This document shows, piece after piece, positions 7,698 through 14,702 of a DNA stretch of 24,972 nucleotides. A model generated the notes under the pieces. The model was not told the DNA's origin. It saw nothing but the letters and a program-made list of their open reading frames with translations, and ran no database searches. The stretch spans positions 1-24,972 of the forward strand of contig JAIYEC010000054.1 of the NCBI GenBank assembly GCA_027487145.1. Direction: 5' to 3'. Origin of the DNA: a bacterium (GTDB lineage: Bacteria > Patescibacteriota > Minisyncoccia > Phycocordibacterales > UBA918). Made by a program: the position numbers and the translations under genes. Each line of letters begins with the position of its first letter. Position 1 is the stretch's first letter.

Positions 7698-7761
7698 ATT
7701 TTGGAAGTTTATCTTTCTTTGGTTTCTTTACCTCTTTTCGTCTATCCATTCCTTTTGCCAT
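7696..7761 (-). CDS. Tiny lysine-rich protein (21 residues)
   Basis: Encodes MAKGMDRRKEVKKPKKDKLPK, then TAA at the edge of a terminator hairpin. The pattern 'M-x-K-G-x-D-x-(K/R)-K-E-x-K-K-P' resembles very short basic proteins seen widely in bacteria; this recollection was not checked. The composition (10 Lys, 2 Arg) suggests nucleic-acid or ribosome binding. A -10 (TATACT) lies at 7784-7789 and an alternative TATAAT further upstream. A weak AAGG lies 16-20 nt before the ATG. The placement before a terminator supports a real short transcript. Confidence 0.6.
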   Translation of the reverse strand: MAKGMDRRKEVKKPKKDKLPK

Positions 7762-7864
7762 ATCAATATCATTTATACACCTTAGTATAACAGCCAATTA
7801 TACTAGATATTCAATGGTGTAAAACTATCTGCAGGCCCCGTTAGGGGACATATACTTAGTGTAT

Positions 7865-8593
7865 ATGTTCAACCTTCCCTTGGCGCAAATGCTCATGGCA
7901 AGTGTCATTGCTGGCATTATAGGTGTTAGTGGTTTTCTCCTCAGTGCTACTGTCAGCACACCAGCGGTAGGGGTAACCCTTGAACCAACCAGTGGTGTAA
8001 GGACTGTTGGTGAAACATTTGTTACAACCCTGGTAGTCCGAAGTTCAATTCCAGTAAACGCCTTTCGAGGTCTCCTTGTTTTTGATACTGAAAAACTTGA
8101 GATTCAATCAATTTCCTATAACACCTCAATTGCAAACCTTTGGGCTGAGGAACCGTGGTACAGCAATGGTGCCGGGACAATTAACTTCACCGGTGGAACT
8201 ACAGCATCAGGTGGATTTACCGGAGAAGGCACCCTCATCACTGTTACCTTTGTCGCCAAGACAGCTGGTAGCGCAACTATTAGCTTAGCTGATATGCAAG
8301 TACTCCAACATGATGGACTCGGGACTGAGGCAACACTTGCAACACCAATTGATACAATTCTTTCATTGGAGTCACCGCAACTCTCAAGCGAAACTATGCT
8401 ACAAACCTCGGTTGAAGGGCCAACGGTAATGATTATGAGTAACATAAAAACTCGCGATCTCAACGGAGACGGGAAACAGACCATGGCTGACGTCAGTGTC
8501 TTTATGGTTGATATTATTTCAAAAAATCCTCGTTCTGATCTAAACGAGGATGGCGTAGTCAACTTAGCTGATTTAAGTATTCTTACTCAGTAA
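7865..8593 (+). CDS. Secreted cohesin-domain protein with C-terminal dockerin
   Basis: 242 residues from the ATG at 7865. Residues about 5-28 form a hydrophobic signal/anchor. Residues about 37-155 have the cohesin (CBM-like beta-sandwich) pattern: VTLEPTSGVRTVGETF, FRGLLVFDTEKLEI and GTLITVTFVAKTAGSATISL. The C-terminus carries a type I dockerin with two calcium-binding repeats, DLNGDGKQTMADVS and DLNEDGVVNLADLS. It may self-associate or tie other surface proteins together; no cellulase is nearby. TATACT at 7851-7856 ends 8 nt before the ATG, so the mRNA is probably nearly leaderless. An in-frame GTG at 7859 is less likely. The 3' end overlaps the next gene by 11 bp. Confidence 0.85.
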   Translation: MFNLPLAQMLMASVIAGIIGVSGFLLSATVSTPAVGVTLEPTSGVRTVGETFVTTLVVRSSIPVNAFRGLLVFDTEKLEIQSISYNTSIANLWAEEPWYSNGAGTINFTGGTTASGGFTGEGTLITVTFVAKTAGSATISLADMQVLQHDGLGTEATLATPIDTILSLESPQLSSETMLQTSVEGPTVMIMSNIKTRDLNGDGKQTMADVSVFMVDIISKNPRSDLNEDGVVNLADLSILTQ

Positions 8594-9395
8594 CACAGGC
8601 TCCTTCGGTATATTCTGTAACACTATTCTCACTACACGCTTCACAGCTATTGCCAAACGTCTTTGGTATCGGTTCACACGGCGTGGTCACACACTGTATC
8701 TGGACTGAAGCACAGACCGGTTGATAGATTTCAATACAGGCTTCAGCTCGCTTTTGCTCTGAGGTACAAGTAACTGTCTTAGGCGTGGAAGAAGCATTTT
8801 TACATGCAGCGAACTCGCAGTTTGGACCGATTCGTCCAACGTATGACCCATCCGGACATACCTTTGCATCCATGGTACACGCAGTGAACTCTTCAGTACT
8901 AGTTGCGGTATCGACAGAATCATCGGTTGCTATTCCAATTATATGAGAAAAGATTTCTTCACTTGAACTAGCCAACAAATTAACCCCGGTTCGGCTACTA
9001 TAGTTTTTGAGAAACAAGGCAAAGCCTGCCTCGGATAGATCTGAGGCAGCCGCGGTATCAATCTGTTCGCCGTTTTTATAAGAAAGGACATTTTCAGTAA
9101 AGACATACTGTCCCACAATGGCTTCAGCCCCATTGAAGTCTACTTCTTCGATAACTGGAAATTGTTCTAGTAACAAATATGGCGAGAGTCCGTCTGTCAC
9201 AACTTCTCTCTTTTTCAGTTCTGCCTTTAATGCCTGTTCGATCTCTGTCTGTTTTTGTGACAAAGAAGTAATAATTGGTTCAGGTTCGGGGACTGAGTCA
9301 ATCTCAAACGTAAACACCACAGCCATAAGAAGTCCTAACCCCACTCCAGCTGCTAGAACCAGGCACGCCATTATGAAACGTTGTGTTTTTAACAT
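8583..9395 (-). CDS. Secreted cysteine-rich protein with Kazal-like C-terminus
   Basis: 270 residues. A transmembrane/signal segment covers residues about 8-30. A variable extracellular region contains a helix near 45-65. A Cys motif CPDGSYVGRIGPNCEF at about 178-194 recurs in the gene at 11638. The C-terminus (IYQPVCASVQ...TFGNSCEAC...YTEGAC) has the spacing of a Kazal-type domain, a protease-inhibitor fold often found in secreted proteins. CATGAT at 9402-9407 with TTGTGT 17 nt upstream ends 6 nt before the ATG, so it is probably leaderless. It is convergent with the cohesin gene; both stops lie in TTACTCAGTAA. Confidence 0.75.
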   Translation of the reverse strand: MLKTQRFIMACLVLAAGVGLGLLMAVVFTFEIDSVPEPEPIITSLSQKQTEIEQALKAELKKREVVTDGLSPYLLLEQFPVIEEVDFNGAEAIVGQYVFTENVLSYKNGEQIDTAAASDLSEAGFALFLKNYSSRTGVNLLASSSEEIFSHIIGIATDDSVDTATSTEEFTACTMDAKVCPDGSYVGRIGPNCEFAACKNASSTPKTVTCTSEQKRAEACIEIYQPVCASVQIQCVTTPCEPIPKTFGNSCEACSENSVTEYTEGACVTE

Positions 9396-9401
9396 AGCTC
9401 T

Positions 9402-9430
9402 ATCATGTAACGTTCTTGCTGGTTACACAA
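9402..9430 (-). promoter_or_regulatory. Leaderless-type promoter of the Kazal-like gene
   Basis: TTGTGT (9425-9430), 17 nt, CATGAT (9402-9407), then 6 nt to the ATG at 9395. There is no room for an SD. Confidence 0.6.
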
Positions 9431-9476
9431 GAGTCACCTGTTCTCATAGCCTTCTAACTTCTGCTACAATACAGCC

Positions 9477-9779
9477 ATGAAAGAAGAGCTTGATGAAGAT
9501 ATCTTGGAGACTGGGTACGATAAAGACGAAACTCAGCAACAGCGACTCATTACAGTTTTGGGTGAACTTGAAGATGAAGTCGAAAAACAAAATTCGTGGA
9601 AACACGTATTCATCAGAGGTGCCCTCTATGGTCTTGGTACGGTTTTGGGAGCAACCCTGTTGTTGGCAATACTTGGAAGTATAGTAGCCCTAGCGGTGGA
9701 TGCACTTGGTATTGCAAACGTTCCATACCTAGGTGACTTTGTTCGAAACATCGTGGTGGAACAACTCAATCAGCAGTAG
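9477..9779 (+). CDS. Small membrane protein (DUF5665-like)
   Basis: 100 residues. The first 40 are acidic and helical (EELDEDILET...ELEDEVEKQN), followed by one long hydrophobic helix at about 47-75 (ALYGLGTVLGATLLLAILGS) and an amphipathic tail. This layout resembles the DUF5665 family, recalled but not searched. TACAAT at 9465-9470 ends 6 nt before the ATG, so the mRNA is probably leaderless. The 3' 51 bp overlap the convergent GIY-YIG gene. Confidence 0.7.
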   Translation: MKEELDEDILETGYDKDETQQQRLITVLGELEDEVEKQNSWKHVFIRGALYGLGTVLGATLLLAILGSIVALAVDALGIANVPYLGDFVRNIVVEQLNQQ

Positions 9780-10013
9780 TTTCTGCTTTCGGGGCAGGGC
9801 TTTAATAGCACATTCTCGCTTAAGCGCCTCACTCCTTGTCTCGCATACTTCAGTGTACACAAGTGAAACTGGTCTGCGACCTCGCGTATACCGCGCGCCC
9901 GCTTTTGTATTTATCTCCCCATTGTGTTCCTTGAGACGTTTCTCAACATTAGTGGCATAACCAGTATACAGACTTTTGTCAGCGCAGCGGATTATGTATA
10001 CGTAATGACTCAT
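9729..10013 (-). CDS. GIY-YIG nuclease-family protein (UPF0213/YhbQ-like)
   Basis: 94 residues, the size of a stand-alone GIY-YIG domain. YVYIIRCADKSLYTGYA supplies the two signature strands (YII and YTGY), Arg follows in VEKRLKEHN, and the Glu position lies in the SEALKRECAIK helix. Proteins of this group cut DNA in some species, but the physiological role is unsettled. TATAAT (10020-10025) ends exactly 6 nt before the ATG, indicating a leaderless mRNA; the -35 region falls inside the neighbouring terminator. The tail overlaps the convergent gene at 9477 by 51 bp. Confidence 0.85.
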   Translation of the reverse strand: MSHYVYIIRCADKSLYTGYATNVEKRLKEHNGEINTKAGARYTRGRRPVSLVYTEVCETRSEALKRECAIKALPRKQKLLLIELFHHDVSNKVT

Positions 10014-10029
10014 AGCTCAATTATAGAAC

Positions 10030-10066
10030 AAAGGCCGGTCCTTCGCTTTGCGAAGGACCGGCCTTT
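10030..10066 (-). terminator. Terminator of the ABC-F gene, overlapping the GIY-YIG promoter
   Basis: Perfect 17-bp stem (10030-10046 with 10050-10066) and 3-nt loop. Immediately downstream on the minus strand is the TATAAT of the next gene, so termination and initiation signals abut. Confidence 0.88.
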
Positions 10067-10074
10067 ATCATTTG

Positions 10075-11562
10075 TTACTTCTTCGGTTTTAGCTTATTCA
10101 AATCAAGTGTCTCATCAATCCGAATCTGCTCGACGAAGTCTGGTACGTGAGATACCAAGATCATTGCTCCCTTATACTCATTGAGTGCTTGGGCAATAAT
10201 TGGAATATGCCGGAAGTTAATGTGGTTGGTCGGCTCGTCGAGAATCAAGAGACCTGGTCGCTCCATAGTGAGTTTGGCAAACGCTACCAGACCCTTCTGT
10301 CCTTCAGACAAATTCCCCACCTTCACCTTCATCACATCACCAAACAGGAGGAAGCCTGCTGCGATAGAGCGCATTTTTTCTTCAAGTTTTTCAGGCATCG
10401 AATCCATGAGTGTCTCAAATACAGACTTATCAAATTCAAGATTTGAGAAGTCTTGTCGGTAGTACCCAATCTTCACGTCAGATGACACGTGCTCACCCTT
10501 GGCGTGTCCGGTAGCAAGTCGTTCAAGGAGTGTCGTCTTTCCAATTCCATTGGGACCAATGATTTGCAAATGGTTTCCGCGCTTCAAGACCACCTCACAC
10601 TCCACTTCCTTTGGTTCATGATTCCTAATCACCGTGAGTGAATCAATACGGACCACTTCAAGTGGAATATCTTCGTGTGGTTCGATAGTAAAGGGACGGA
10701 TAGCTTTATCTTCTCGCCTGACATCTACCTTATTTTCTTCATACTCTTCAATTTCCTCACGCAGACGCTTTGCGACCAGACGCATCTTTCCTCCCTTATC
10801 AGCGAAGTAGTTTACCTTATCCTTGTTAGCCTGAATCTCTTTTGCCATCTGTGCGTTCTGTCGCTTTTCTTTTTCTACCTGCGCCGCAATATCTTTGACC
10901 ACCGCATGATAGTTGCCATTGTATTGCTCTACCTGGTGACGTTGTACATTGAGGTATAACACGCCGTGGGTGAAGGCGTTTAGGAAATCAGCATCGTGAG
11001 AAATAACCAACACTGTCTTGCGGTACTCGCGGAGAAATTCAGTGAGATGATCAATACCGGCTGTATCAAGATTGTTAGTCGGCTCATCAAGTAAGAGCAC
11101 GTCTGGTTCTTGAATCAGAGCCTGAGCTAACAAGAGTCGCGCTTGTTGCCCGCCAGAGAAACTACCAACGATTCGCTCTTTAAAAGACTCTTTTTGTTTA
11201 TCGCTTGGTGAGAGGTTCACAATCGCCAAGACTTCGTCAATCTTAGGATCAATGTTATAGATCTTCTCACAGAAACAACTTTCAAAAAATTCGCGAACGG
11301 TAAGAGAAAGCTCTTCTCGAGGAATGATCTGTCGTGAGACGGCAATAGTGGTACGAGGCTCAATATTGATGTTACCTTCGTCTGGTTGTAAGGCTCCTGT
11401 GATGAGCGAAAAGATAGTCGACTTCCCGGCGCCATTTTGCCCCATCAACGTTAGCTTGGCTCCACGACGAACCACGAAGTTAGCCTCCTTAAGGATTGGA
11501 CGAGTAATGTTGTATTCGTATGAAACATCTTTAAATACAATGATTCCTTCTGCACGTGACAT
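10075..11562 (-). CDS. ABC-F family ATPase (ribosome-associated type)
   Basis: 495 residues, two ABC domains in one chain and no membrane segments. Domain 1: Walker A GQNGAGKST (about 38-46), signature FSGGQQ, Walker B LLLDEPTNNLD, H-loop SH. The linker (about 225-300) is charged and helical, matching the P-site tRNA interaction motif region. Domain 2: Walker A GPNGIGKTT, signature LSEGQ, Walker B LLILDEPTNHIN and SH. In domain 2 the usual 'NHLD' D-loop reads NHIN. The C-terminus ends soon after domain 2. ABC-F proteins act on ribosomes (EttA, Uup, resistance factors); which subclass this is cannot be told here. No SD is present. TAGAGT lies 9 nt before the ATG. Confidence 0.9.
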   Translation of the reverse strand: MSRAEGIIVFKDVSYEYNITRPILKEANFVVRRGAKLTLMGQNGAGKSTIFSLITGALQPDEGNINIEPRTTIAVSRQIIPREELSLTVREFFESCFCEKIYNIDPKIDEVLAIVNLSPSDKQKESFKERIVGSFSGGQQARLLLAQALIQEPDVLLLDEPTNNLDTAGIDHLTEFLREYRKTVLVISHDADFLNAFTHGVLYLNVQRHQVEQYNGNYHAVVKDIAAQVEKEKRQNAQMAKEIQANKDKVNYFADKGGKMRLVAKRLREEIEEYEENKVDVRREDKAIRPFTIEPHEDIPLEVVRIDSLTVIRNHEPKEVECEVVLKRGNHLQIIGPNGIGKTTLLERLATGHAKGEHVSSDVKIGYYRQDFSNLEFDKSVFETLMDSMPEKLEEKMRSIAAGFLLFGDVMKVKVGNLSEGQKGLVAFAKLTMERPGLLILDEPTNHINFRHIPIIAQALNEYKGAMILVSHVPDFVEQIRIDETLDLNKLKPKK

Positions 11563-11596
11563 AGTGCGCCAACTCTACACTATTTTTAGCAATAAG

Positions 11597-11632
11597 AAAA
11601 CGCGGATGAGCCAAGGCCCATCCGCGTTTTCT
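11597..11632 (-). terminator. Terminator after the Gmad2 gene
   Basis: AAAACGCGGATG/CATCCGCGTTTT stem with GCC/GGC near the loop and T-rich flanks, between the stop at 11638 and the ABC-F start. Confidence 0.88.
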
Positions 11633-11637
11633 TTTTT

Positions 11638-12240
11638 TTAGTTTGAAAAGAGAACAGGAATCTCAACCGCATCATCATTCTCAGGTAAGCCTGATGGATT
11701 ATCTTTTTTGAAGATGAGCGACCCTCGCTTCATAAATACCTCATCCCCCTCCTTGTATGGCGAGGTAAATTCAAGTGTCCCGGTAAATGGTACAAATTCT
11801 TCAGTCATCCACTCACCATCGGCGGTGACAAACCCTTCCGCGATAATCAGTCCATCCCAATTAACGAGTGTCACTGGTGCACCGCCTTCAAAAAACCAAT
11901 TTCCTCTCGCTTGTCCACGAAGCGTAAGTGGGCTTGTAATCACTTCCATCCCAGCCGGACTCTCAACCACGATCACATCCGCCTTAGCATCAATCTCAGC
12001 TTGTACATCAGCTGGCACGGTCGGGGCCGGACAGACAAACTCACAATTTGGACCGGTTCGTCCTACAAATAATCCATCCGGACACTGCATTGCGTCAGCC
12101 GGACAAACAGCTTCAGTGGTAGAAGTTGCGGTTACATCAGCTGGCGCTTCGGCTACCGGCATCAGGTAGTGGGTAGCAGTGGCAACGATACCGAGGACAA
12201 CTGCAAACGCGATGATGACGTAGAGAATTCGATTACTCAT
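11638..12240 (-). CDS. Membrane-anchored protein with Gmad2 immunoglobulin-like domain
   Basis: 200 residues from MSNRILYVII. This ATG is preferred over one 18 nt upstream because TATACT (12249-12254) ends only 8 nt before it. Residues about 4-26 form a signal/anchor. A Cys motif CPDGLFVGRTGPNCEF follows and is shared with the gene at 8583. Residues about 90-200 match the Gmad2 domain: VESPAGMEVITSPLTLRG, ARGNWFFEGGAP, GEWMTEEFVPF and KDNPSGLPENDDAVEIPVLF. Gmad2 was first described in spore-germination proteins and is common in exported proteins of this phylum. Exact function unknown. Confidence 0.82.
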   Translation of the reverse strand: MSNRILYVIIAFAVVLGIVATATHYLMPVAEAPADVTATSTTEAVCPADAMQCPDGLFVGRTGPNCEFVCPAPTVPADVQAEIDAKADVIVVESPAGMEVITSPLTLRGQARGNWFFEGGAPVTLVNWDGLIIAEGFVTADGEWMTEEFVPFTGTLEFTSPYKEGDEVFMKRGSLIFKKDNPSGLPENDDAVEIPVLFSN

Positions 12241-12261
12241 ATAAGAAAAGTATAGCAAACT

Positions 12262-12504
12262 CTATGTAACAAGGGCATCAATTTTTGCGGATGCTTCATC
12301 AATAGATAGGCACAGATTCGCTCGATCCATAACCTTCTCTCCTGTTTCATCTAGTTCAATATTGGAATATGTTTTTACAAACTCTCGGAGTGCATCTAGT
12401 CGCACAGTGGTTGATTTTGTTTCAAGAATCGAACAAAGCTCGTCATACATCTCCTCTCCGTACACCTCACTCGTATGCTGCCTGACTTCTACTCCTTCGT
12501 TCAT
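12262..12504 (-). CDS. Hypothetical helical protein
   Basis: 80 residues, predicted mostly helical and acidic (EEMYDELCSILETKSTTVRLDALREFVKTYS). No family is recognised. It lies 21 nt upstream of the Gmad2 gene, whose -10 sits in the gap, so each probably has its own start. No SD is seen. A TAAAAC about 7 nt before the ATG would fit the leaderless pattern but is weak. Confidence 0.6.
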   Translation of the reverse strand: MNEGVEVRQHTSEVYGEEMYDELCSILETKSTTVRLDALREFVKTYSNIELDETGEKVMDRANLCLSIDEASAKIDALVT

Positions 12505-12561
12505 AGGTATAGTTTTAGATTAGATTGCTATATGAATATTGTACCGTAGCTATCTGCCCTA

Positions 12562-12616
12562 TACGCTTGCGCTCAATCAGCTTTTGTATCTTATTTATAA
12601 AAAATGCCGCGCGAAC
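12562..12616 (-). repeat. 55-bp direct repeat, copy 1, at the 3' end of the gene at 12616
   Basis: About 52 of 55 bases match positions 13053-13107. It includes TACGCTTGCGCTC, CAGCTTTTGTATCTTATTT and one arm of the gene's terminator hairpin. The second copy stands in the same place relative to the neighbouring gene. Confidence 0.85.
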
Positions 12617-12631
12617 TATTGTCCGCGCGGC
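12601..12631 (-). terminator. Terminator overlapping the stop codon of the gene at 12616
   Basis: GCCGCGCG/CGCGCGGC stem with the TAG stop in the loop, followed by a T tract on the minus strand. Confidence 0.85.
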
Positions 12632-12966
12632 CACTCTTCCGCTGAGTCTGCAGTGCTGTAGGGATGTCCAGGCGATGCCCGAGAAATCTCCCCCACAATA
12701 CGGGTGTAGGTTGGCAAGAACCTTCTCATGTACTCTCGGATATCTCTGAGAAGCGGCAACACATCAGATACCTCAGCTTGTTCCAAGAACTGAATGAGAG
12801 TATCGCAGTAGGATAAAACAGCGACACAATCATACAAGTCATTTTCATTGCGCTTAATTTGCTGAAATTCTAAAAACAACTGCTTTACGGTCGTGATTTC
12901 AGCTTTGCTTTCTTTTGAACACCCCAACAGTAGGAGGCGCTCAAGCATTGGGTCGTAGATACCCAT
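12616..12966 (-). CDS. Hypothetical helical protein, orphan cassette
   Basis: 116 residues from MGIYDPMLERLLLLGC. GGAGG lies 5 nt before this ATG, which fixes the start. It is all-helical in appearance (VKQLFLEFQQIKRNENDLYDCVAVL) with four Cys, no signal peptide and no recognised family. The -35 TTGCAA (13025-13030) and -10 TATAAT (13002-13007) are separated by 17 nt, a near-consensus promoter. Its own terminator and a 55-bp repeat follow. The unit is laid out exactly like the next gene upstream (13109). Confidence 0.7.
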   Translation of the reverse strand: MGIYDPMLERLLLLGCSKESKAEITTVKQLFLEFQQIKRNENDLYDCVAVLSYCDTLIQFLEQAEVSDVLPLLRDIREYMRRFLPTYTRIVGEISRASPGHPYSTADSAEEWPRGQ

Positions 12967-13001
12967 ACTATCCTCCACGATTGGTTTACAATTCAAATTA
13001 T

Positions 13002-13030
13002 ATTATACAACAAATATAATATAATTGCAA
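13002..13030 (-). promoter_or_regulatory. Promoter of the gene at 12616
   Basis: TTGCAA, 17 nt, TATAAT on the minus strand. Confidence 0.82.
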
Positions 13031-13052
13031 TATGTCGCAGGTACTCGCATCT

Positions 13053-13107
13053 TACGCTTGCGCTCTATCAGCTTTTGTATCTTATTTATAAAAAATACCC
13101 CGCGAAC
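13053..13107 (-). repeat. 55-bp direct repeat, copy 2, at the 3' end of the gene at 13109
   Basis: Partner of 12562-12616, offset 491 bp, with the same position immediately behind a gene and containing one terminator arm. Confidence 0.85.
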
Positions 13108-13124
13108 CTTACGATTCGCGTGGC
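13090..13124 (-). terminator. Terminator of the gene at 13109
   Basis: CCACGCGAA pairs with TTCGCGGGG (one mismatch) around the TAA stop, followed by a T tract. Confidence 0.78.
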
Positions 13125-13525
13125 ACTTCCATCCTGGCCATGAATTCAAGTGGTAACTCAACGAACCTTTGAGTAAAACCAAAAAACGCTGTTGCAAACC
13201 ATATCTGGAAATCTCGATACTTCGGATTATACCGAAAGACGACTTGAATGACATCTTGCGGAAAGAAAGTTATTCGAACGATCGTGTTACGACTTGTTGA
13301 CAAGATAGCCACTTGACCTTTTCTCTTATACTTGAGCGACACCTCCTCGAGCAGTAGCTCTTCAAGAAATTGCCTCAAATCATGCAGTCGAGGCAAGTAA
13401 TGTTGCAATTCGACCTGGTAAACGAACAAAGACGAATACCACTCATCAAATTGCCGAAATCTGCATTCAAGCCAGATACTCTTGTGGTGCAACCACCGGC
13501 ACAAAGACCAACGAGATTTTTTCAT
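13109..13525 (-). CDS. Hypothetical aromatic-rich basic protein, orphan cassette
   Basis: 138 residues from MKKSRWSLCRWLHH, chosen because AAGGGGAAG precedes this ATG; an upstream in-frame TTG would lie near the promoter. It is rich in Phe, Trp, Tyr and Arg (CRFRQFDEWYSSLFVYQVELQHY; FATAFFGFTQRFVEL). There is no clear membrane segment and no recognised family. TATAGA at 13551-13556 and TAATTG 17 nt upstream form a promoter that shares its -35 zone with the divergent gene at 13632. Confidence 0.66.
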   Translation of the reverse strand: MKKSRWSLCRWLHHKSIWLECRFRQFDEWYSSLFVYQVELQHYLPRLHDLRQFLEELLLEEVSLKYKRKGQVAILSTSRNTIVRITFFPQDVIQVVFRYNPKYRDFQIWFATAFFGFTQRFVELPLEFMARMEVPRES

Positions 13526-13550
13526 CCCACTTCCCCTTTCCAAACCGTAC

Positions 13551-13598
13551 TCTATAGGAATGTGTGAAAATTGCAATTAAGAAAGATATCTATATAGT
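13551..13598. promoter_or_regulatory. Overlapping divergent promoters (genes 13109 and 13632)
   Basis: Plus strand: TTGCAA (13571-13576), 16 nt, TATAGT (13593-13598). Minus strand: TAATTG (13574-13579), 17 nt, TATAGA (13551-13556). The two -35 elements share the palindrome AATTGCAATT, so RNA polymerase probably cannot occupy both at once. Confidence 0.65.
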
Positions 13599-13631
13599 AC
13601 AGGGAGATAGCAACCGCGAGGAGATCCTTCA

Positions 13632-13949
13632 ATGACCGACTCTGCAGCCGATATCGATGCGTTGTTCAATATTCTCGAAAGAGAAATACAAGAACTCCGA
13701 GAGCTGAGCCCTGAACACGAACTTCTTAAGTTCGCTGGGCCGGTACTCGAAAATGAAGACTGGATAACCGAAGTCCATCTAGACTTCCTCAACCGCTTCA
13801 ACCCAACTGGGCAAGCTTCGTGGGCTAGGCAGCGTAGGAACTACCTCGTCGAGATTCGTCGAGCACTCGGTCGAATTCCTGATGTGCAACCGGCAGCTAC
13901 GTCTGCACCGCCTGATTCTCAGATAGAGCAAGAAGACATCCCGTTCTAG
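13632..13949 (+). CDS. Hypothetical acidic protein, orphan cassette
   Basis: 105 residues. GAGGAGA (13618-13624) lies 7 nt before the ATG. An acidic helical N-terminus (ADIDALFNILEREIQELREL) is followed by a basic segment (WARQRRNYLVEIRRALG) and a Pro/Ala/Ser-rich tail ending in EQEDIPF. No signal peptide, no family recognised. Own promoter and terminator; it looks GC-richer than the neighbouring TM2 gene. Confidence 0.68.
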   Translation: MTDSAADIDALFNILEREIQELRELSPEHELLKFAGPVLENEDWITEVHLDFLNRFNPTGQASWARQRRNYLVEIRRALGRIPDVQPAATSAPPDSQIEQEDIPF

Positions 13950-13962
13950 ACCTCACCATGCA

Positions 13963-14003
13963 GAGCCCTCGTCGCTTCACCGCGGCGAGGGCTCAACTTT
14001 TTA
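13963..14003 (+). terminator. Terminator of the gene at 13632
   Basis: GAGCCCTCG/CGAGGGCTC stem extended by CGC/GCG, then a T tract. Between here and 14126 nothing else is supported. Confidence 0.9.
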
Positions 14004-14126
14004 TATAAAACAGCAATGCCAGATGCTCTAAATCGCCGAGAGGATTTGGTCTTTAGAAGTTGAAGCAATCAGAGCTTTCTTTTATTCAGGTGTAGACTTT
14101 TTAATTCTTTATGATGAGGTATTTTA

Positions 14127-14462
14127 TTATAAAAGCTGGCTTTTCTTTTTTTGAAACTCTTCGTCAGTGATGTGACCTTTTTCTTTTAAAAGCGCGTATT
14201 TTTCAAGCTCTTCAACGGAAGTAATCTTATCATTAACTGTATTGGGAGATTGATCACCATATCTATTTTGAAAATCCTGATCCTTCATCATCAAGAATCT
14301 AACAACATCGACGAGAGCTATGATGGCTGGAATAAAAGTCCAGAAGAAAATCAACATTAAAATTGCAGATTTCATTCTTCCTAAATAAAATCGATGTACA
14401 CCAAAACCTCCGAGAAACAAAGCGAGAATAATTGCAACACCGCGACTTTTTGTATTTTGCAT
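14127..14462 (-). CDS. TM2-domain membrane protein with SHOCT-like C-terminus
   Basis: 111 residues. The N-terminal half is a TM2 domain: two hydrophobic helices (about 8-25 and 32-55) with GGFGVHRFYLGRM and the polar-acidic 'ALVDVVRFL' end. The C-terminal segment (VEELEKYALLKEKGHITDEEFQKKKSQLL) has the SHOCT short-helix pattern (LxxLKxxGxITxEEFxxKKxxLL). Function of such proteins is not well defined. The gene is noticeably AT-rich. TATACT lies about 17 nt before the ATG; there is no SD. Confidence 0.87.
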   Translation of the reverse strand: MQNTKSRGVAIILALFLGGFGVHRFYLGRMKSAILMLIFFWTFIPAIIALVDVVRFLMMKDQDFQNRYGDQSPNTVNDKITSVEELEKYALLKEKGHITDEEFQKKKSQLL

Positions 14463-14620
14463 GAATTAATTAAAAAATTAGTATAATTATTGTATCAGGT
14501 AAATGTATTTTTTGACTGTATTTATGCTGCCAGCAGTTACCAGCCGACTGAATTCTTTTGAGAAATAAGAAATACAAAATTTCTAAACCCAAATTTGAGA
14601 TGAATCACGCGAAGCATAAG

Positions 14621-14664
14621 AAAAAAGACCCGACTGGGACCTAAGTCCAGGGAGGGTCTTTTTT
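14621..14664 (-). terminator. Terminator after rpsG
   Basis: GACCC/GGGTC and CTGGGAC/GTCCAG arms with A/T tracts on both sides. It ends the rpsL-rpsG transcript. The stretch 14463-14620 contains no supportable gene, only upstream sequence of the TM2 gene. Confidence 0.85.
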
Positions 14665-14702
14665 CGTAGTGCGACAAAGTGAGTCGCTCTAATTTGGGTC
14701 TG

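Noticed and set aside
14463..14620. Possible small gene between rpsG and the TM2 gene.
   Set aside because: Only AT-rich upstream sequence with a weak -10. No frame has a start signal or plausible protein.
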